The notes: generated by a model not told the origin, from the sequence alone. A stretch of DNA of 64,000 nt from Vespa crabro (GCF_910589235.1 NC_060956.1:20746473-20810472); one strand, 5' to 3'. Positions 24,540-36,560 are shown, counted from the stretch's first letter. Program-made: numbers and translations.

Positions 24540-24720
24540 GAGATTATTGGCGAGAACAAGAGCGTCGAACGTGAGCGTTAACTGCCTTTTTGTTCGTCGG
24601 GGTGGCGCCGTACACACTTTCGGTGAGATAGAATCCGGATAATGAAAGTGGCGGGGCGGGTGCAATTTGCACGCCGCGGGATTAAGTCCAAGTTTTTCCC
24701 CTTTACGGTCGCTCTTTATG
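24540..24720. other. GC-rich non-repetitive island
   Basis: About 180 bp including GGGGTGGCGCCG and GTGGCGGGGCGGGTGC, strikingly GC-rich against its AT-rich surroundings. The GGGGCGGG run resembles a GC-box. No frame of interest. Confidence 0.2.
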
Positions 24721-25186
24721 TCCCTTTTATGCCATTTTAACGTTACTCAGGCGTTCTCTCTTTCTCACTCTAACACTCTCACGAGCACACCCTCCTCATT
24801 CGTCTCTTCTATATCCACCATCGTCCCTATCACCGTGACTCGGAATATACTATCGGCCGTGAACACGCGAGAACGAATACTAAATTTGACGTTTCTGCGA
24901 ACTATGAAAAGTGTTATAACGTTAAGGATTACTTTTGACCACGTGAATACTTATTGTTACATTAAATTTATATAAAGATTCATTTTTCTTGTATTACTTT
25001 TGAAATCGATTCGTTCCATACATTTTTTAAATAAATGTATTTGTAGATAAATTAATTATGCTTATATCCGAATATATCGAAGAATTTTCCATTGAAAATG
25101 TTGTTAGTTAAATTCTATCTATTGAAAATAACGTACTGGATTATTTTTTGATTCTTTTTTTTTTTTTTTTTTGACATCAAAAGAAA

Positions 25187-25199
25187 CTCTCTCTCTCTC

Positions 25200-25236
<37 letters not shown>
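25187..25236. repeat. (CT)n microsatellite
   Basis: CT units with one CG interruption. Confidence 0.95.
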
Positions 25237-25993
25237 TTATGTCTTGCTTTTTTAATTTGCACAAAACTAAAATAAAAGTAGGTAACCTGGTACTCATTAG
25301 TTCGCGTCCGTTTAAAGTCCGCTTAAAAAGCATAGGATTATAATCGTGGCACTGACGCTTATTTTTCCTTAAACTTTCTCTCAGCCTGTGTACTACCACT
25401 ATTGCCAATTCCGCTTTATCCTGTTTCTCTAAACTCTTTAGACCTCCGTCTTTTCATTGAAATTTTCTTTCAGCCCCCGTATCCCAGTTTTGTTTCTTCA
25501 TTCTTTACCCCATCCCCCTCCTCATGGTTTTCTATTTCCTTTTTATTTATTTATTTTCTTTTTTCTTTTCTTTTCTTTTTTTTTTTCTTTTTCTTTTCTT
25601 CAAAACATCGACGCGTAGCATGCTCTTCCGCGAATATTAATTTTCCATTCATCCAATCGATACTCAACGAAACGAAACAACTAATTTCTAGTAGAGCAAA
25701 GTTTTCTGACTATTAAAAAATAAGCGTACGTAATTTAATGAATTTAACTTCTTGATCGTTAACTGCGAAAAGAAAATAAATATTCATCGTATAATATTCT
25801 ATCTCGGAAGGTAAGAACTTAGAAAATTTTCCATAAGATTACCATAGAAAATAGATATATATTCCGGTAAACGTAGCCGGGGCAACAAATATTTAAGAAT
25901 GCTCGTAATAATTTCCCGTCAAAGTTCCTCGGTTCAAAGTTTTTCAAAAAGTTTCAATTCCTTTCGTAAGGAAAAAGGAGTTTTCTACGGGGT

Positions 25994-25994
<1 letters not shown>

Positions 25995-26024
<30 letters not shown>
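25995..26024. repeat. (GA)n microsatellite
   Basis: About 15 GA units, 610 bp upstream of the Ig exon. Confidence 0.96.
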
Positions 26025-26028
<4 letters not shown>

Positions 26029-26359
26029 GGAGAGGGGCGAGGGAGAGAGAGAAGGTTTGCAAGAGAGAGAACTAGAAAATTTCAGGCCGGTTTATTTCTA
26101 CGGGCGTTTTACTTCCCCCGAAAGACATTCGAATTCCTTCCAATTTCTCCGTAGGGAGAAAAAGGGAAAACTTCGGCCTTTCACGAACTTTATCAAATCT
26201 TTTTTGAAAATTCGAGTTGGTATGATTCCGATTTTCCGTGAAACGGACGGACGAACGATAACAATAAGTTAATTTATCTTTTATCCTATTGCCAAGTCCA
26301 ATTTCTTCTTCGTAATTCCTTTACACGTTAGGGATTTTCACCATACACGTATATCCTAC

Positions 26360-26363
<4 letters not shown>

Positions 26364-26412
<49 letters not shown>
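26364..26412. repeat. (TC)n microsatellite
   Basis: About 24 TC units, 220 bp upstream of the Ig exon. Confidence 0.97.
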
Positions 26413-26420
<8 letters not shown>

Positions 26421-26633
26421 TTCTCCCTTGTCATTTGATAAGCTCAATTTGTCCTCCTGAAAGGAATAAGGGCTCGACCAGAAATCTCCGAACGATATTA
26501 CAAGGATTTTCTGAAATTCACCGAAAACTTATCCGTCTATAAAATTTAACGATTTTCTCAAAGAATCGTTACTATCATGTCGATTTAACCTTATCTCTTT
26601 CTCTATCGAACAAAACTCCTTTGATTGTTATAG

Positions 26634-26776
26634 GCGGAGATCGAAAATCGTGATATCCTCCGCGAAGCCCGAAGACAGCGGCAGATACGAGTGCATTGCC
26701 GAGAGTACTTCAGGTCACCGGGCCTCCCTTGCGGCCCAACTTCTAGTCGCACACGATACCAGAATTCCGGAGACAA
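26634..26776 (+). CDS. vn: vein exon: C-terminal half of the Ig-like domain
   Basis: This 143-nt exon encodes the second half of an I-set immunoglobulin domain. The first base completes a split codon (phase 2) and 47 codons follow. The strand-F motif D-S-G-R-Y-E-C lies at codons 14-20, preceded by a K-I-V-I-S-S strand E and followed by a G-H-R-A-S-L-A-A-Q-L-L-V strand G. The exon ends at H-D-T-R-I-P-E-T plus one base (phase 1). The acceptor is TTGTTATAG and the donor is a full GTAAGT. GC content is well above the flanks and the frame has no stop. In neuregulin-like ligands an Ig domain precedes the EGF domain; vein is the secreted insect member that activates the EGF receptor, and its Ig domain acts outside the cell. 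The vein call rests on the phase-matched EGF exon at 47425. An Ig exon alone could belong to many receptors. Confidence 0.85.
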
Positions 26777-26782
26777 GTAAGT
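26777..26782 (+). other. Splice donor of the Ig exon
   Basis: GTAAGT follows ACAA and matches the insect 5' splice consensus at every intronic position. It leaves a single base of the last codon, which is phase 1 and matches the acceptor at 47424. Confidence 0.85.
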
Positions 26783-27015
26783 ACGACGACGTATCTTATG
26801 AAATAAATTAAATTTTTATTAGTCATACCGGGATAAAGAAAGAAAAATACTCTTCCATATAACTTTTCGTTAATGAAATTTTTAAAGATTAATTCGCAAA
26901 TCGTATACTTTTTGATCTACTTCGACTACATTTTTAAAATGCAATCGGATTATTAACGATAAGAAAGAGAAATGCTTTATATACAATACAATTCTCGTAC
27001 ATTTAATAAAGAGAA

Positions 27016-27023
<8 letters not shown>

Positions 27024-27061
<38 letters not shown>
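27024..27061. repeat. (TA)n microsatellite
   Basis: About 19 TA units. Confidence 0.97.
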
Positions 27062-27067
<6 letters not shown>

Positions 27068-27324
27068 TTAGATTTTTTTCTAAAATTTTCACAAGTTACG
27101 AAAATTTATCATAGATAAAAGTGTCCGAGCAAAAATGAATATTACATTGGTAACTACTAATAGGAATGACGTGACGTAACAAACTGACCACTACCACTGA
27201 CTACGTAGAACCATTCGTCATTATACAACTAGCAACTTTTCGTGGGTAACCGCTGCTCGCCGCCAACGTGAGAGGACTCCGCTTGTCGGTAAAGTTTTCA
27301 AATATTTTGAGATTCGTGTTCCAG

Positions 27325-27413
27325 ATATGTACGAGAGTCCGACAGTCACTGTTGAAAATGGAATGACGTTTGAAAAGATCCGGTACATGGCGCGAGTAAC
27401 AAAGTTTTCATGA
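27325..27413 (+). other. Possible alternative terminal exon after the Ig exon
   Basis: An acceptor-like site (CGTGTTCCAG) 548 bases after the Ig exon donor is followed by a frame that is phase-compatible with that exon. Joining to the Ig exon would give Asn, then M-Y-E-S-P-T-V-T-V-E-N-G and 16 more codons to TGA at 27411. Its only good internal donor (GTAACA at 27396) would be phase 0 and would not fit the EGF exon at 47425. If used, it would make a truncated product with no EGF domain. The frame is short and may be chance. Confidence 0.15.
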
Positions 27414-27530
27414 TATTTTAATTAATACATATACAAATTGTTCTACCGATTTGAAAAGATTTATGTCCCGAAAAAAAAATTTTTTGATATGCTTCGTGTA
27501 CGAAAAAAGAAAAAAAAGAAAGAAAAGAAA

Positions 27531-27563
27531 AGGAAGGAAGGAAGGAAGGAAGGAAGGAAAGAA

Positions 27564-27607
<44 letters not shown>
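27531..27607. repeat. (GGAA)n then (GA)n
   Basis: GGAA tetramers followed by about 19 GA units. Confidence 0.95.
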
Positions 27608-27613
<6 letters not shown>

Positions 27614-27856
27614 AGAAAGAAAGAAAGAATAAATCGATACCAAGGACGTTTCTTTTTTCTTTTCTTTTCTTTTTAAATTGTCCATGGAAAACGAAAGATC
27701 GTCGATCATTTTGTCCGAAAGAAAAATGAACTTGGTAGCGGAGCTTATACGACGAAATCCACGTTTATCCTCTTGTCGTTTCGCCATTTCCTGGATCTAA
27801 ACGAAAACGAGCTAAGTCGCTAGCGGAAAGATCGCAACCGAGGAGACGTTCTGTAC

Positions 27857-27891
<35 letters not shown>
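27857..27891. repeat. (CGA)n microsatellite
   Basis: About 11 CGA units, one of two CGA arrays in the window. Confidence 0.95.
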
Positions 27892-28090
27892 TCGCCGCCT
27901 CCGATGCCGCCGCGAACAAGTGTTCTTCCTACAAGAGATATACGAGGCTATCGCTTTACCGACATTGTGTCGTTTACGATGGTCATTTCGCGTAACGACG
28001 TGCTGGAAACATTCGCAGTATACATACATAAACGTCCGAGGCAGACCGCATTAATGCGAAACGCGTTGATCGATCGTCCTTTCTCCTCTA

Positions 28091-28091
<1 letters not shown>

Positions 28092-28135
<44 letters not shown>

Positions 28136-28159
28136 ATTTCTCTCTCTCTCTCTCTCTCT
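28092..28159. repeat. (TC)n microsatellite, interrupted
   Basis: Two TC blocks separated by a short TTTC stretch. Confidence 0.94.
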
Positions 28160-28248
28160 AAAAGACGAATCCGTTCGCGTTTATATACATCGTAACGAAA
28201 ACTTTGATGATCCTATCTCCCATTGGAAATTGAAAATAATACGAACAT

Positions 28249-28249
<1 letters not shown>

Positions 28250-28293
<44 letters not shown>
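28250..28293. repeat. (AC)n(AT)n compound microsatellite
   Basis: AC units pass directly into AT units. Confidence 0.96.
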
Positions 28294-28799
28294 GGCGAGG
28301 AGATAGCGATCATTTCTCTCTTATACGATTCCTATCTTTCTACAATCTCTTCGCTACAGGTGGCCATACATATGTACGCATATAAGCATGTGCATTCGAA
28401 TTAAGTCCAAATCATACTTGGATTAATTCCAGGATCTACGTTCGCTCGAGAAACGAGAAACATTTCGTCGAATTTGGTCGTTACGTTAGGTAGTAGAACG
28501 GCCTAAAGTCTGATATACTTAATCAGGATTAAATCGGGATTAGTACGTCAAACTAGTTGTAACGGTTTATAAATTTACAAGAGATTAAAGTTAACAATAA
28601 AATGCGAAGGCTTATAGGCGATTAGTTAATATCGAACGAAAGATGTTAAAGTTTAACATCTTCATATTGAATTTATATACATAAATCTGCATTACATTTT
28701 AATTGCATATATACGTATCAGTAAATATGTATCTGTATCATGTAACATCATACTTTATCTCGTAATTCAATCAAAATGAAGAGAAGAAGACTGGAAAAG

Positions 28800-29060
28800 A
28801 AATATGACAAGAGACTTTTCATTTGGAGAAACAGTAGGTAGGTATGTCGCAGGTGATAAACCGAGGATTACGCACCTGATGCGATAATGCCTGCATGGTT
28901 CAGCGATTCGAGGTAGAACCGGCAAAGCTTGCGGTTCGCCGCTGCGCTCACGCCGCAAGCTCGTATGACGGACAAAGGACGACAATTACAACCCTGGCAG
29001 CACAGTGTCAGAGTTTCATATAGCTCTGGGCAACTGATGGCGGGTCAGCAGGCCGTTTCT
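28800..29060. promoter_or_regulatory. Candidate regulatory island with paired E-boxes and an inverted repeat
   Basis: CAGGTG at 28850-28855 and CACCTG at 28873-28878 are E-boxes in opposite orientation. AGCTTGCGG at 28926-28934 pairs perfectly with CCGCAAGCT at 28953-28961 across an 18-nt loop. The island is about 260 bp, GC-richer and free of microsatellites. Confidence 0.3.
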
Positions 29061-29422
29061 CTGTATATCTCTCTCCCCCCCTCTTTATCTATCTGTATAT
29101 ATATATATATATATTTCTATCTCTCTCTCTCTCTCTCTCTCACTCATTCACTCTGTAACCACTCGAGTTCTATATACACGGTGACTCGACAAGTCCTGAT
29201 CCGTTTCCCTCGCGAGACAGGCCTATAGTGAAATGGCAAAGCCGTCGTTTCACGTTCTGTGGCATTAAGATATCTGCCTCCCTTTATCTCTATTCAACCC
29301 CATCATTCGCTATTCTATTCTTACTCATTTACTAATTTCCTTTCCCCATAATACTCCCGTGACATGTTCTTTCTCCCTGCACGTGCTTTCGATTTAATCG
29401 ATCCATTCCAATATCCAATCCC

Positions 29423-29425
<3 letters not shown>

Positions 29426-29458
<33 letters not shown>
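29426..29458. repeat. (TC)n microsatellite
   Basis: About 16 TC units ending in poly(C). Confidence 0.96.
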
Positions 29459-29459
<1 letters not shown>

Positions 29460-30648
29460 CTCCCCCATCATCATTATCATTGAGTTATTTGAGTTATTTG
29501 TACCTTACACGAGTCTCATATTGCCGTACTATGGAATACAAGCTATTTGATATTAAGCGACATCAAACGAATAAACGGATTTTAATTACGGCAAAATTTC
29601 ATCTCGTTATCGTATTTTATATTATCCCATAAGTATCGTTTATCATTTAGAATTGGACATTCCTGCGGTAAAGTATAATGATATTTGTTTATTCGAGGTG
29701 TGTTTGTTAGCTAATTTTCGAAGTACCTATAAATAAATAAGTATACATTGGTAAAGGAATTATATTTGATTAAATGTACATCGATCGAACGATCGAACGA
29801 TTTTCATTTAATAAATGAACCAAATATTATTATAACGTATTAACATCATATTTATATCTATTGTAATTATTAAATGACAAACATTTAAATTTTGTTTAAC
29901 TTAATCATTAAATCTTAATATTACAACTTCTTACTCTTAATATATTAAGATCCTTTGAAAAAGATTCAAACTCTCGTATCGTTGGACAAGTAGTTTGTAT
30001 TAAATATTAACCCTCGACAAAGACACCGTAGTACGATAACAAGCCGTTTACTCGATTCGTCAACTGCTCTAACTTACACAAAAGTAAGTTGGAAAGTGGA
30101 AGTACGGCGCGTTGCCCAAAGTTAACTTTGTTCTCGTAAATAACGAAATTTCAAATAACACAGCTGAGTTGTAATAGGCGAAATGTTTTCTTTTACGTTT
30201 AAGCATTTAATTTCACTTAGTAAAATACGTCAATGGCCATCCAACGGATATATTTTGTTTTAAAATAACATTGCGATTAAGTGAATAAATCGCGCGGTGG
30301 AAAAGAAAAAAAAAAAAAAAGATGATGAAACTTAACTTATTGATTTAACATCGGAGAAAAAAAGAACGAGCTATTGTACAAAAATTATAATTATTGTTCG
30401 ATTATCATTTTTTTGGTAAAAAGAAAAAAAGAAAAAAAAAAACAAAAAAAAAAAATTTCAACGACGAAGATTCTCGATTACGAGATGTCACGTGATATTC
30501 GTCGTCAGTACGGAACTGAAAATAATGGTGAGATGGGACGGAGACGAAAAGAAAAAAAAACTTGACGACCCTTCCCTGACAACTAGAAAATCTGTTGAAT
30601 GTAACTCCCTCATAGAGAAAGTACAGCCGCTGGTGTTTCATTCTCTCT

Positions 30649-30685
<37 letters not shown>

Positions 30686-30855
30686 GCTCTCTCTCCACCC
30701 TTTCATATTCCACATTAATGCCTACGCTTCGTGCTTAAGTTACGCGGCAGAAATTCTCGAGTGGCCAAACACTTAGCGTGTGAAGCGGAAGACTTGGATA
30801 TTGCACGGTTGCAAGTAGTATTTCGTATTCCTTAGGCGTACATTTCTCTTTACGA

Positions 30856-30860
<5 letters not shown>

Positions 30861-30893
<33 letters not shown>
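30861..30893. repeat. (AG)n microsatellite
   Basis: About 16 units. Confidence 0.96.
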
Positions 30894-30896
<3 letters not shown>

Positions 30897-31307
30897 TGGC
30901 AAAAATTATCGTTTGAAAGAAATATAAAGCTCGTGCTGATAAAATCCGATGAAATTTCAGTATACAGTTTCATTTCTTTTTTTCTTTTTTTTTTTCTTTT
31001 TTTTTTCAATTAAGTGTCGGCTTTTTAAGAAACAAGAATCGGGTTCTATAAGCTCTCCCCTAGTACATTATCTAATGAATCTTTGTAAATGATCGCACGT
31101 CTTTTCTTCGCATTAGGAAGGAGAGTAGAAAGATTTAAAAGATGTTGAGGAGCACGCGAACCTGTGAAAAATATTGCTCATGACACGAAAGAGGCGTACT
31201 CTCTAATGGAAAGTGGAAAATAATGAGAACTCAACTTACTTTATATTAATGTGAAACTAAACTTGATACATATTCGTCAAAGTAAAAAATAAGAAGTAGA
31301 AGGAAGA

Positions 31308-31383
31308 GGAAGAAGAAGAAGAAGAAGAAGAAGACTTAGAAGACGAAGACGAAGATGAATATAATGATAATGAAAAAGAAAAG
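31308..31383 (+). repeat. Degenerate GAA/GAC array
   Basis: GAA units turning into GAC/GAT units; the + frame reads Glu/Asp/Asn. Shares GAAGACTTAGA with the array at 11007. Confidence 0.85.
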
Positions 31384-31802
31384 GAGACAAATGTAAAAAT
31401 GAACGATCATAATGATTTCAACGTTATCGTTATTTATAAACTATTATATAAGGAAAAAGAATAAAATGGTAATGTCGTTGATAAAATTAAGAACGAATGA
31501 AATTAAGAACGAAAGATAAGAGAACGAAAAGATCATTGATAATAATAAGAAGACCGAAGAAATGAGAAGAGGAGAAGCAATTATAAACGGAAGTTGAACT
31601 TCTTAGGATCTCATAGTGTTCGTGTAATAGTCGTATCGTATTTTCTAGAATTATTCGCTTAGCTAGTGCACATCGTACTTGCAAGTCGAAAGGGTACGTA
31701 ACGCAACGACGTGAGCATATAATTCTTACGGAATTAATTAGAGAAACGAGAAAAGACAAAGGAGTAGGAGTAACAGTAAGAGTAAGAAAGATGGATAGAT
31801 AG

Positions 31803-31809
<7 letters not shown>

Positions 31810-31847
<38 letters not shown>
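31810..31847. repeat. (GA)n microsatellite
   Basis: About 18 GA units. Confidence 0.96.
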
Positions 31848-31849
<2 letters not shown>

Positions 31850-32438
31850 TTACGCGATATTTCGCGAAGAGGTATCTACCTTGTTTCTCTCCTTGTTCAT
31901 AGAACCGCAACGAATAGGAAAATTTTCAGAGGAAAATCCGTGGTTATTACTATATGTCCCACTTTTATCTCAAAGTAATTCGAAAATAAAGTATGTCGGT
32001 CATAAACCGAATCTACGACTCTAAAGTTATGCCTAATATAGATGTGTACCAACATACATGTGTACGTAATATATCCGTAAACTAGGGAGTTTATAGATCA
32101 CGTTCGTATCTTTTGACATTAAATCGTTTCAGTTATACTCTCTATATGTTACTTTGATAGCACCGCAAATGTATACCGGCGATTTTCAACGTTATGACAA
32201 AAGTTCGTGACGCGAACTAAAGCTGCAAAATGACTTTATGTTATAAGGATAGAAAAAAAAAAAAAAAAAAAAGAAAGGAAAGAAAGGAAGAAAACGTGAT
32301 AACTAGGATGGAAATAGAAAGGAGAAACAATAAAAAATAACAATAAAAAGGAGTAATAATGAAAGATCGGACGGTACATTAAAGATAGACGTTAGAACGT
32401 TCGATGGAAAGAAGAAAAAAAAATTATTATAGAGAGAC

Positions 32439-32439
<1 letters not shown>

Positions 32440-32474
<35 letters not shown>
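32440..32474. repeat. (TA)n microsatellite
   Basis: About 17 TA units. Confidence 0.96.
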
Positions 32475-32484
<10 letters not shown>

Positions 32485-32941
32485 TTTCTTTGCGAGATAT
32501 CTACGAACAAATATTTTTCCTAAATTCACGTCAATAGAGAAATACTTCAGTCTTGACTAGAAACAGTCTTTACGTACATCTTTGTTTGGCAGTGAGAGAG
32601 AGAGAGAGAGAGAAAGAACTCAAGAGTCTCATCTCGGGTGCTTCCGGCAAAGCGAATTTTCATGTCACTTGGCGTTCTTCGAAACATCGCTTTGCGTTCG
32701 CCTCGATACGCATCGAAGAAGATGTCGTCAAATCTACGAGCTGAAATAAAACGACAGAAACTTCGAGCTCGTTTAACACCCGAGGGGATGCGTTAAAGGA
32801 ATCGATGCGAATTACAAGAAAGAGTATTTCATTTTATATAGATCGTTAATATATAGATATTAATTTATTTTTATTTCGAATAGTTTATAAAATATATTCC
32901 TTTTATCGAAAGAGAAAAAGAGAGAGAGAAAAAATTAAAGA

Positions 32942-32982
<41 letters not shown>

Positions 32983-33356
32983 TTGAAAACTTGGAGAAAA
33001 AAGTCATTGAATTACGAAAAAATAAACAATTATGTAAATAATTGAGGCCATTTGAGAAAAAAATTCCGACATAGGAATCTCTTGAATCTCGAATATAGGA
33101 AAGTATTGCGTCGGGTTTAGTCGTACCGAATACTGTCTGGCGTCTCTACAAATTCCGATTCTCTTCTCCCTTTGCTGGATAAACAGACGGGCGAAACCGG
33201 TCTGTGTCTGACTATACTCTTCTCTTACTACTTACTAAACGCAAACCTTGCTCATACGTATACGTCCGTCTCGTCTAGTCCGTTGAATTCTGCAAGCTTT
33301 TTCCGCTATGCGTTCTTTCTCCCATTTCTCTTTCTTTCCTCTCTTCCTTTATCGTA

Positions 33357-33359
<3 letters not shown>

Positions 33360-33423
<64 letters not shown>

Positions 33424-33430
33424 TATATAT
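33360..33430. repeat. (AT)n microsatellite
   Basis: About 30 uninterrupted units, then three AGCATAT units (33430-33450). Confidence 0.97.
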
Positions 33431-33896
33431 AGCATATAGCATATAGCATGGAAAGTGAGAGGTATTTCAACTGAAAAAGAAAAGATGACTCTCTATTGAA
33501 GAATTATATCCTTTATACATTATACGTGTATATATATATATATACATATATGTACATATATACATACGTAGACATTCCAAAAGAAAATTCCAAAAGAAAA
33601 TTGATCAAATCCATGGGAAAAAACTTTTTTAAATTGTCTTTTATATAACGAATATTAAAATGATATTTCAAAATGAATGATACGTGATATTAATATTTCT
33701 ATTCGAATCAATCAAATATCTATTAGATATGAAAATAATAATAATTTTAGAAATAGATTCATGAAAATCATTAGAAGGGATATGAGAAATTCGTCAAATT
33801 TCTCGACGTACGTACATATATTGTATTACAAATAGTTGAAATAGATGAACGCGTGCATCACAAATACAAGAGTGAATAGAGAGAGAGAAAGGGAGG

Positions 33897-34361
33897 ATGG
33901 GAGGTAAAGAGAGAGAGAGAGAGAGAGAGAGAGTGAGAGAGAGAATCGTCATTTCGATAATCGAAAATGGTTCGGAGAATTTGAAGTTCGCACGAAGATT
34001 CGATCACCGTTTGCGATTAACGCACGATTTTGCGTCGTCGCTATCAGCGATGCCAACAATGCCGATCCTAAAGCTCATCCTCGCGAGTCGGTCGCAAGCA
34101 AAGCGACGTTTGACGTGCATGCATTCGCACACGATCAACGACAAACAGAACGAGACGACGAAAAATCTGTCTGTCAAATATTTGAGAGAATTCACGGATA
34201 AGCCCGATACGTTAAGCGTCCCATTTCTCTCGAGTCGATATTTTATCTTGTCGCTCGTACAGAATTCCCGACCATTAACTGGTAATGAACAAACAGACGG
34301 CAAAACGTTCGAATTCGCTCGCCTAATCATCGATCTTCGATCCCTCGATAGGTTCCGTTAA
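33897..34361 (+). other. Non-repetitive island open on both strands
   Basis: The first part is a (GA)n tract. From about 33945 to 34361 the sequence is non-repetitive, with a + strand frame of roughly 135 codons and an overlapping - strand frame of 108 codons (34004-34330). Third-position GC in the + frame is close to neutral, which argues against coding. It may be a conserved regulatory island. Confidence 0.2.
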
Positions 34362-34686
34362 TGACGCCCGATGAGACCAATAGTCTCTGGGCATTGTTAC
34401 ATCTGGCATCGATGATATCATTCTTTATGAGAATATAGAAAAAAACAAAAAAAAAAGATTACTATCTGTAATCTCCTTAAAAATTTGAGATTGAACAGTG
34501 TTTTCTGAATCTTTATGTGATGAAAAAGAAAGGAAAGGAAAAAAAAGAAAAAAGGAAAAAAAAGAGAAAAAGAACAATAAAATAAACTAGGAAGATATAA
34601 TATATAAATACGTCCATTGGACAATCGAATTTTCCAAGAGAAACGAATTCCATTGAAATCTTTACTCTCCTAACTATACATATAAC

Positions 34687-34689
<3 letters not shown>

Positions 34690-34734
<45 letters not shown>
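34690..34734. repeat. (AT)n microsatellite
   Basis: About 22 units. Confidence 0.97.
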
Positions 34735-34737
<3 letters not shown>

Positions 34738-35659
34738 ATAGATTCGGACGACGTATAATTAACAAGCTCAACCTTGCTCGTTCGAACAAAAACTACGGAA
34801 TACGTTCGTCTATATAAGGGAAACGAAATTTAGATTATCTCTGTGAAACCCCACGGGGACATGTGCGGCTCGAAATTAAATACGATTTCATTGAGGAAGG
34901 AAAGAGGAGGGAAAAAGTAGGAGGGGAGATACCAATCTCGAATACATTCCAGTTACGTTCGACGAGTTTTCAAAAAGGCCAATTTTCGCTTCGTTTACTT
35001 GACGCGTGAAGACAAAAGAGGTCAAGCTGTTTCCTTTTCCTCTTTCCCTCTCTTTCTCTCCCTCTTTATCTTTCTACCTTTCTCTCTATCTCTCTCTTTC
35101 TTTTTCTCTTTCTCTCTTAATGCGAATAACACGGATCAAGTTGATTAGATAACGGAGCTGCCGCAGAGTGAATCTCGACTCGAATTATGTAAGAGAAGGG
35201 TGAAGAGATTGACTCTAACTTGGAAACTATGTGATGTTAGGAGAAACTAAACTAAGAAACGTGCCACCATTCCTCTGAGCTCTTTCGTTTCGTTGATCCT
35301 TACGTGTTGACGACCTAGGAATCATCGAGTCTTACTACTTCATGTATTTACTCGATACAAACTTTGCCAAAGTTATAACCATCCTCTATTCCCACGCGTG
35401 ATAATATAATAACTAGCGTAGAGATACTAATGTTATCAGATATATTCCACCATCTATGTGTATTATATTTCTTTAATTCGCATCATTTAACTCTTTGTAA
35501 TCGATTATAAAACATTCTATCGTAATCGAGATGAATATCCGTATTTTCATCGAATAATGATTATTATTGGAAAGTTATTCAAAAAAAAAAAAAAAAAAAA
35601 AAAGAAAAAAAAAAGAAAGGAGGGAGAAAAAAAAAGGAGAAAGAAAAATCAAAGATCGG

Positions 35660-35890
35660 ACTTAGCTTAAATATGGAAGACGGGTCCCTAGTCGAATTTA
35701 AATATAATCCGGATCTAAATTTTCAATGGAGATTGCCTGGCCGTTACAAAACGAAACGCGGACTATAATCGTGCGAGTGTTCGACCAGTATGCGGCAGTA
35801 ACTACTGCAATAAAATAGCAGAGTATAAAGTCGTACATACATCCGAATACTGCACCCGGGAGGCAGTTAAATATAATCGAACGTAATCAA
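35660..35890. other. Non-repetitive island with a short palindrome
   Basis: Mixed sequence following a poly(A) run. GCAGTA and TACTGC form inverted arms around AC at 35795-35808. No coding signal. Confidence 0.15.
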
Positions 35891-36075
35891 ATGTATCTTT
35901 CGCGAGAGTCACCTCGCGGGAGTTTTATCTATCTTTTGTGCATAAACGTGGGCATAAAAAAAAAAAAAAAAACAATTTTTTTTCTTTTATCAAAAGGCAT
36001 ATCACGCAATTTTCAATATCCACAAATCGATACTCATATGATTTCTGTTAAATTAGAAATTAAAAAAGAAATTAT

Positions 36076-36078
<3 letters not shown>

Positions 36079-36110
<32 letters not shown>
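36079..36110. repeat. (AG)n microsatellite
   Basis: About 16 units. Confidence 0.96.
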
Positions 36111-36113
<3 letters not shown>

Positions 36114-36119
36114 CGAGAG

Positions 36120-36560
36120 AAATCGATTCACGATCTCAGAGAACACCTAACAACGTAATGAAAGCCGATTGGAGAATTTGGTGTGCCAATAATATTAACC
36201 ACGTTCGGGGACAGAGTAGGAACGTACTCGCGAGAGCGCTAACAAACGGTTTAGCACGCGGAAACCGTAGTTGGTAGAGTACGATGGAGAGAATTCCGTG
36301 CGGCACGGAGCTCTCACAATAGAGGTAGCTCGATGAATAGATATGATCTGTTTGCTGGGCCACCGTCGGTATCATCATCGGCATACGTCATCAGAGAAAC
36401 GGCATATGTACATTGCCGCTTAACCCACCTCTCTCCCCGGTGTCCTCTTCATCCTTCTCATTCCATCGTTTCTCACATCCAACGTTTCATTCCAACGTTT
36501 CATTCCATCTTTCCTGACACTCCCGATCCAAGGCACGTTATTATTCGATAACGAATTTAT
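36120..36560. other. Non-repetitive intronic island
   Basis: About 440 bp of complex sequence with overlapping frames of 70-80 codons on both strands. It includes the small direct repeat CATTCCA-(n)-CGTTTCATTCCA near 36460-36510. No domain recognised. Confidence 0.15.

Larger units (their letters stand above)
1..26633 (+). other. Upstream non-coding region, probably a long vein intron or 5' region
   Basis: No exon of a recognisable protein family was found here on either strand. The next exon at 26634 starts in phase 2 and in the middle of an Ig domain, so at least one coding exon must lie upstream. No stretch here shows the expected first Ig cysteine and tryptophan with a good phase-2 donor. 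The sequence is AT-rich and broken up by microsatellites, with GC-richer islands listed separately. Stretches not covered by another entry (for example 140-740, 2100-3200, 10090-10450, 11530-12220, 18900-19050, 20930-21600) show only AT-rich sequence and short homopolymers. Confidence 0.6.
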
